Shown here: piece after piece, positions 5,378-8,225 of the stretch
Layout of the letters: every line of letters starts with the position of its first letter
Numbering within the stretch: the first letter of the stretch is position 1
NCBI GenBank assembly: GCA_002403905.1
Contig: DHIR01000080.1
Location: 1 to 8,225 of the forward strand
DNA length: 8,225 nucleotides
Source: Mucilaginibacter sp. UBA4741
GTDB lineage: Bacteria; Bacteroidota; Bacteroidia; Sphingobacteriales; Sphingobacteriaceae
Direction: 5' to 3'
Notes under the pieces: generated by a model
Seen by the model: the letters and a program-made list of their open reading frames with translations, nothing else
Told to the model about the DNA's origin: nothing
Databases searched by the model: none
Program-made: the position numbers and the translations under genes

Positions 5378-6163
5378 TCAGGTACCCAGCAGCCTAATGC
5401 CACCGGCTTTAAGATCTTTGATGATCTTTTCCTGTAAGGCAATTTTAACATTTAAAAAATCTGCAGGGTTTACCCATACATTTACGGTATAACGTACGTG
5501 TTCAAGCTCGAACGCTATAATGCCCACCCTTATTGCAGGAGTTTTTAAAACACCCGGAACAGAATTGATAGCGTCCATCATTATTTTTTTTGCCTGATCA
5601 ACATCTACATAATAACCCAGTTTAACTTCAAAATCAAGCCGGCGTTTGCCTTCGCGGGTAACATTAATAATTACCTCGTTAAACAGTTTTCCGTTGGGGA
5701 TGATAATGGTTTTATTATCGACCGATAGCAGCACCGTGTAAAATATTTGTATGGATATTACCTTACCCTCTTGCCCCTGGGCAAAAATGCTGTCATCAAG
5801 CTCGAAGGGTTTTAGCAATAAAATCAATACTCCGCCGGCAAAGTTTTGGAAGGTACCCGATAAGGCCAAACCTACAGCAACCGTAAAACCGCCCAATATT
5901 GTTGCAAAGGCACTAAACGGAATGCCTACTAAAGTCATAACCAAAATAATCAGCAATGTATATAAAGCTGTTATGGCAAGGCTAAGAAAGAATGGTTGTA
6001 ATGATGAATGGACCTCTCTTTTACTCATCCGGTTGCGGATGGTAGTACTTAAAAATTTGATGATTTTTAAGCCTATTAATAATACGGCAACGCCAATTAT
6101 TAGTTTAAGTCCGTTTATAATCAGCCAACTATAGGCCTCTATGTATAGATCGTGTAACTTCAT
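5378..6163 (-). CDS. MscS-family mechanosensitive channel
   Basis: Inner-membrane channel of the small-conductance MscS type, which opens under membrane tension to release solutes at hypo-osmotic shock. The 261 residues are close to the minimal MscS architecture (E. coli MscS is 286). Three membrane segments lie at about 13-38, 57-80 and 85-117. The third is the Gly/Ala-rich pore helix (TILGGFTVAVGLALSG, 88-103), running into FQNFAGG and LLLKPFELDD. The beta domain follows with IIIPNGKLFNEVIIN (153-167), the family's PNxxxxxxxIxN motif, then an alpha/beta C-terminal domain (about 176-261). The loop 125-134 (SIFAQGQEGKV) is the 'G-x-G-x-V' turn where metal or gating differences occur. It is upstream of sdaA in the same likely operon with a 12-base gap. 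An ion-conducting role other than osmotic release cannot be excluded. Confidence 0.92.
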   Translation of the reverse strand: MKLHDLYIEAYSWLIINGLKLIIGVAVLLIGLKIIKFLSTTIRNRMSKREVHSSLQPFFLSLAITALYTLLIILVMTLVGIPFSAFATILGGFTVAVGLALSGTFQNFAGGVLILLLKPFELDDSIFAQGQEGKVISIQIFYTVLLSVDNKTIIIPNGKLFNEVIINVTREGKRRLDFEVKLGYYVDVDQAKKIMMDAINSVPGVLKTPAIRVGIIAFELEHVRYTVNVWVNPADFLNVKIALQEKIIKDLKAGGIRLLGT

Positions 6164-6180
6164 AATGAAGCACGAAGTTA

Positions 6181-6211
6181 CAAATTTTTAGCGTCCGTAT
6201 ATAGATACAAA
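6181..6211 (-). promoter_or_regulatory. Possible promoter of mscS-sdaA operon
   Basis: On the minus strand TTTG (6211-6208) is followed after 19 bases by AAAATTTG (6188-6181), which matches TAnnTTTG at five of six fixed positions. Transcription would start near 6174, giving a leader of about ten bases before the ATG at 6163. Two exact TAnnTTTG-type boxes also occur farther up on the minus strand (6350-6343 and 6338-6331), but their partner spacing is poor. Confidence 0.35.
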
Positions 6212-6356
6212 AAGCGTTGGGCCTTTGTAAAATACCCACTCAACTATTGATGTGCGTATGTATGTGGTAGTTCCGGTTAGATGTTTCATGTGATGATGTA
6301 TTCAATTGTTGTGCCTTTTCTTTACTGCTTCAAAATTATATACAAAATTAGTCCTA

Positions 6357-6375
6357 ATTGTTACGCTATTGTTAC
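6357..6375 (+). repeat. Paired direct repeat ATTGTTAC
   Basis: ATTGTTAC occurs at 6357-6364 and 6368-6375, offset by 11 bp, about one helical turn. It lies directly next to the palindrome at 6379-6396. Tandem half-sites one turn apart are a common layout for response-regulator or AraC-type binding. No specific regulator can be named. Confidence 0.45.
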
Positions 6376-6378
6376 CAA

Positions 6379-6396
6379 ATTAATCAAATGATTAAT
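6379..6396. promoter_or_regulatory. Perfect palindrome, operator candidate
   Basis: ATTAATCA (6379-6386), two A bases, then TGATTAAT (6389-6396) make an 18-bp site with perfect 8-bp arms. It is 217 bases upstream of the channel start and 111 bases upstream of the LRR gene start. It could control either gene. It is AT-rich, so chance symmetry is possible, but 8 of 8 pairs with a two-base centre suggests dimer binding. Confidence 0.4.
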
Positions 6397-6506
6397 AAAT
6401 GACCGTCCATTTACCCGTTTATGACAATGCGGGTTGTTCAGTAAAAAAGTATGGCTGTACATAATAAAAGACAAAAGGTTTCAGAAAGAATTTATAACTT
6501 CAAGCG

Positions 6507-8204
6507 ATGTTAAAACCTAAACTATATCTACTTTTCGTACTGACTTTTTTTACAGGGCAAACTTTTGCTCAGGACACGGAAAGGTTTTATCAGGAATTGT
6601 CTTCTGAGAGCAGCCATACTACTATCTACGACAGCAATGCTGTTGAAATGTACGTACAAAGGGACTCATTGATAATCAACGACATAAAAAACCCCACTGA
6701 ATTGGAACTCTTTATAAAAAAGGGAGGACAAAACAAGCTTTACGCCGTTGAAATAAACAACTATTTGCGCCCTGACTTACCCGCCATCTTCAAATTATTG
6801 TCCCAATGCCCCAACTTGCAATATTTAAAAATCATTGACCGTTACGGATCAGGAAACACCGCCGAGTATAAACTACCTATTGAGATAACACAACTACAAC
6901 AGCTAAAAGGGATTGAATTTTCTTTTATTGATAAGTTAGATATGGCAGATGCTTTAACCAAAGTATCTGCATTAAAAAACTTACAGACACTTGTCTTTAC
7001 CGATTATAGATGGGAGTTACCGCCAGTTTTAAGTTCAATCACACAAGTAACTACAGTCCGGCTAAGTACTATAAATGTAAAAGGGCTTGATCTAAGCAAA
7101 ACTAATTGGCGAACTGCATACGTGAGAGAAGTACCGCGAGAGCCCACTGATAATGAGCGATCACTACTGGCAATGTCAAAAATCAAATCATTAAGAAAAC
7201 TCGACCTTGAATACACTAAGTTGAGAGACACCGCAGTTATCGGAAAATTCACACAACTATCAGACCTGCAAATTGAAGGATGGAACTTTCAGGCTACCGC
7301 ACTGGTTAATAAAATTGGCAGCCTGGTCCAATTAAAAAGATTATCATTACTTCTACCTTTAGACAGCACCTTTTCTTTTGAAGGTTTAAAACTGCTCAAA
7401 AACCTCACAGACCTTACTATTAACACTCCATTTAAAAACCGGCAGCGACTATTTAAGGCGATGGAACTGATAACCGGTTTTAAAAATTTAGAGGCTTTAT
7501 CGCTTGTTAGTTGCAATTTCACTATGCTGCCTGATGTCTTTGATAAATTGCCCGTGCTAAAAAGACTATCGTTAAAATACAATTCATTAACAGCGTTGCC
7601 GGCGAGCATATTTAAACTACCACTGCTGGAATATTTAAACGTAGCAAACAATGAATTAACACAACTGCCACCGGTAAATTGCTTTACCTGTAATAATTTA
7701 AAAACGCTTAACATGCGCCAGAATGGTATAACTGAGCTACCAAATGCAATTACCCGCTTAACCCAACTTGAATATATTTATGCTGACGGTAATGAGCTAA
7801 CATCGGTACCCGAAGGTTGGCAAAATTTAAAAAAACTAAAGTATGTAGGTCTTTCTGAAAACGAACTAACTGCATATCCTCCCGGTTTGCAGGATAACCA
7901 TAGTGTGGAAATTGTTAAATTGGGTATAAATCACATATCTTATATTCCTGATGTTACCGGGACCGGATATCATTTAAAAAAACTGTATTTGGATGCAAAT
8001 CCGTTAATGGCACTGCCGGAACATATTGGCAAATACACCGAATTAGAGATGCTATTTGTTTCCCGAGCAAAACTAACATTGATGCCACCAACATTGAGTG
8101 ATTGCAAAAAACTTAGACACTTATTGATTGATGTGAATGTGGTATGCCCGACGTCATTACCTGCCGGGCTAAAAATTTTCAGAAATGAATATATCGCCAA
8201 ATAA
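6507..8204 (+). CDS. Exported leucine-rich-repeat protein
   Basis: Function unknown; LRR arrays are protein- or ligand-binding scaffolds. The protein is 565 residues. Residues 1-21 are a signal peptide (LYLLFVLTFFTGQTFA, cut before Gln22). There is no cysteine just after the cut, so it is not a lipoprotein. Residues about 22-100 are non-repeat. LRRs run from about 101 to 555. Those at 101-330 are degenerate. Those from about 327 to 530 are regular, with a ~23-residue period and the bacterial pattern LxxLPxxIxxLxxLxxLxLxxN; examples are LTALPASIFKLPLLEYLNVA (361-380) and ITELPNAITRLTQLEYIYAD (408-427). A Cys pair (391/395) interrupts one repeat. No transmembrane anchor, LPXTG or type IX C-terminal domain is seen, so a periplasmic or released product is expected. 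The start at 6507 is supported by the signal peptide. The 21 bases after the stop show nothing. Confidence 0.88.
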   Translation: MLKPKLYLLFVLTFFTGQTFAQDTERFYQELSSESSHTTIYDSNAVEMYVQRDSLIINDIKNPTELELFIKKGGQNKLYAVEINNYLRPDLPAIFKLLSQCPNLQYLKIIDRYGSGNTAEYKLPIEITQLQQLKGIEFSFIDKLDMADALTKVSALKNLQTLVFTDYRWELPPVLSSITQVTTVRLSTINVKGLDLSKTNWRTAYVREVPREPTDNERSLLAMSKIKSLRKLDLEYTKLRDTAVIGKFTQLSDLQIEGWNFQATALVNKIGSLVQLKRLSLLLPLDSTFSFEGLKLLKNLTDLTINTPFKNRQRLFKAMELITGFKNLEALSLVSCNFTMLPDVFDKLPVLKRLSLKYNSLTALPASIFKLPLLEYLNVANNELTQLPPVNCFTCNNLKTLNMRQNGITELPNAITRLTQLEYIYADGNELTSVPEGWQNLKKLKYVGLSENELTAYPPGLQDNHSVEIVKLGINHISYIPDVTGTGYHLKKLYLDANPLMALPEHIGKYTELEMLFVSRAKLTLMPPTLSDCKKLRHLLIDVNVVCPTSLPAGLKIFRNEYIAK

Positions 8205-8225
8205 AAGAGGCCGTATCATAAACCA

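Larger units (their letters stand above)
6164..6506. other. 343-bp divergent intergenic region
   Basis: No open reading frame or RNA gene is supported in this stretch between the channel gene (minus) and the LRR gene (plus). It contains a possible channel promoter at 6181-6211, a paired direct repeat at 6357-6375 and a perfect palindrome at 6379-6396 (all listed separately). A weak stem, ACCCG at 6413-6417 with CGGGT at 6430-6434, is also present. No box matching TAnnTTTG with a proper partner was found on the plus strand, so the promoter of the LRR gene is not identified. Confidence 0.6.

Noticed and set aside
5751..6134. 127-residue plus-strand frame opposite the MscS gene
   Set aside because: It mirrors the channel's hydrophobic codons and shows no independent motif or promoter.
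6331..6350. Two exact CAAAATTA boxes (minus-strand TAnnTTTG) as the main mscS promoter
   Set aside because: The nearest partner CAAA gives a 25-base spacer, outside the usual range, and would imply a leader of about 170 bases; the site at 6181-6211 fits better.
7004..8200. Minus-strand frames opposite the LRR gene
   Set aside because: They are shadows of repetitive leucine codons with no recognisable product.

Overview
The window looks like chromosomal DNA of a Bacteroidota bacterium, most likely Sphingobacteriaceae (Mucilaginibacter/Pedobacter-like; this genus-level guess is inference). It is AT-rich, genes mostly lack Shine-Dalgarno sequences, several promoters fit the Bacteroidota pattern TTTG-N(19-23)-TAnnTTTG, and the Dcd and SdaA sequences have the form usual in that phylum. 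Eight complete protein genes are present plus a leucine-rich-repeat (LRR) gene near the right edge. No rRNA, tRNA, CRISPR array or insertion sequence was seen.

Layout, left to right. (1) 70-882 (+): a secreted protein with a CBM9-like beta domain and an Arg/Gly-rich (RGG-like) tail. (2) 910-1446 (-): dcd, dCTP deaminase, convergent with gene 1; a perfect 10-bp inverted repeat covers the end of dcd. (3) 1523-2161 and 2164-2895 (+): a tight two-gene unit of an Sfp-type 4'-phosphopantetheinyl transferase and lipB, transcribed divergently from dcd. (4) 3016-3423 and 3420-3878 (+): a toxin-antitoxin pair, a DUF2384 (Xre/MbcA/ParS-type) antitoxin and a RES-domain toxin overlapping by four bases. 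The pair has its own promoter with two GACA-NN-TGTC palindromes 21 bp apart around the -7 box. (5) 3895-3927: a perfect 16-bp-arm hairpin, probably a bidirectional terminator between the toxin and sdaA. (6) 6163-5378 and 5365-3938 (-): a likely operon of a small MscS-type mechanosensitive channel followed by sdaA (iron-sulfur L-serine ammonia-lyase). (7) 6164-6506: a 343-bp divergent intergenic region with a perfect palindrome and a paired direct repeat. (8) 6507-8204 (+): a secreted LRR protein.

How the genes fit together: most are housekeeping. Dcd feeds dTTP synthesis. The transferase makes holo-carrier proteins, and LipB uses octanoyl-holo-ACP, so their pairing is functionally sensible. 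SdaA converts serine to pyruvate. The RES/DUF2384 module is the clearest accessory element; it sits as a self-contained cassette, with its own operator/promoter and terminator, between housekeeping genes. RES toxins are known to deplete NAD+, so the module is a candidate for phage defence, stress response or element stabilisation. I do not see a wholly new multi-gene system. The points most worth following up are the double-operator architecture of the toxin-antitoxin pair, the antitoxin start correction that follows from it, the RGG tail on an exported protein, and the mscS-sdaA pairing.
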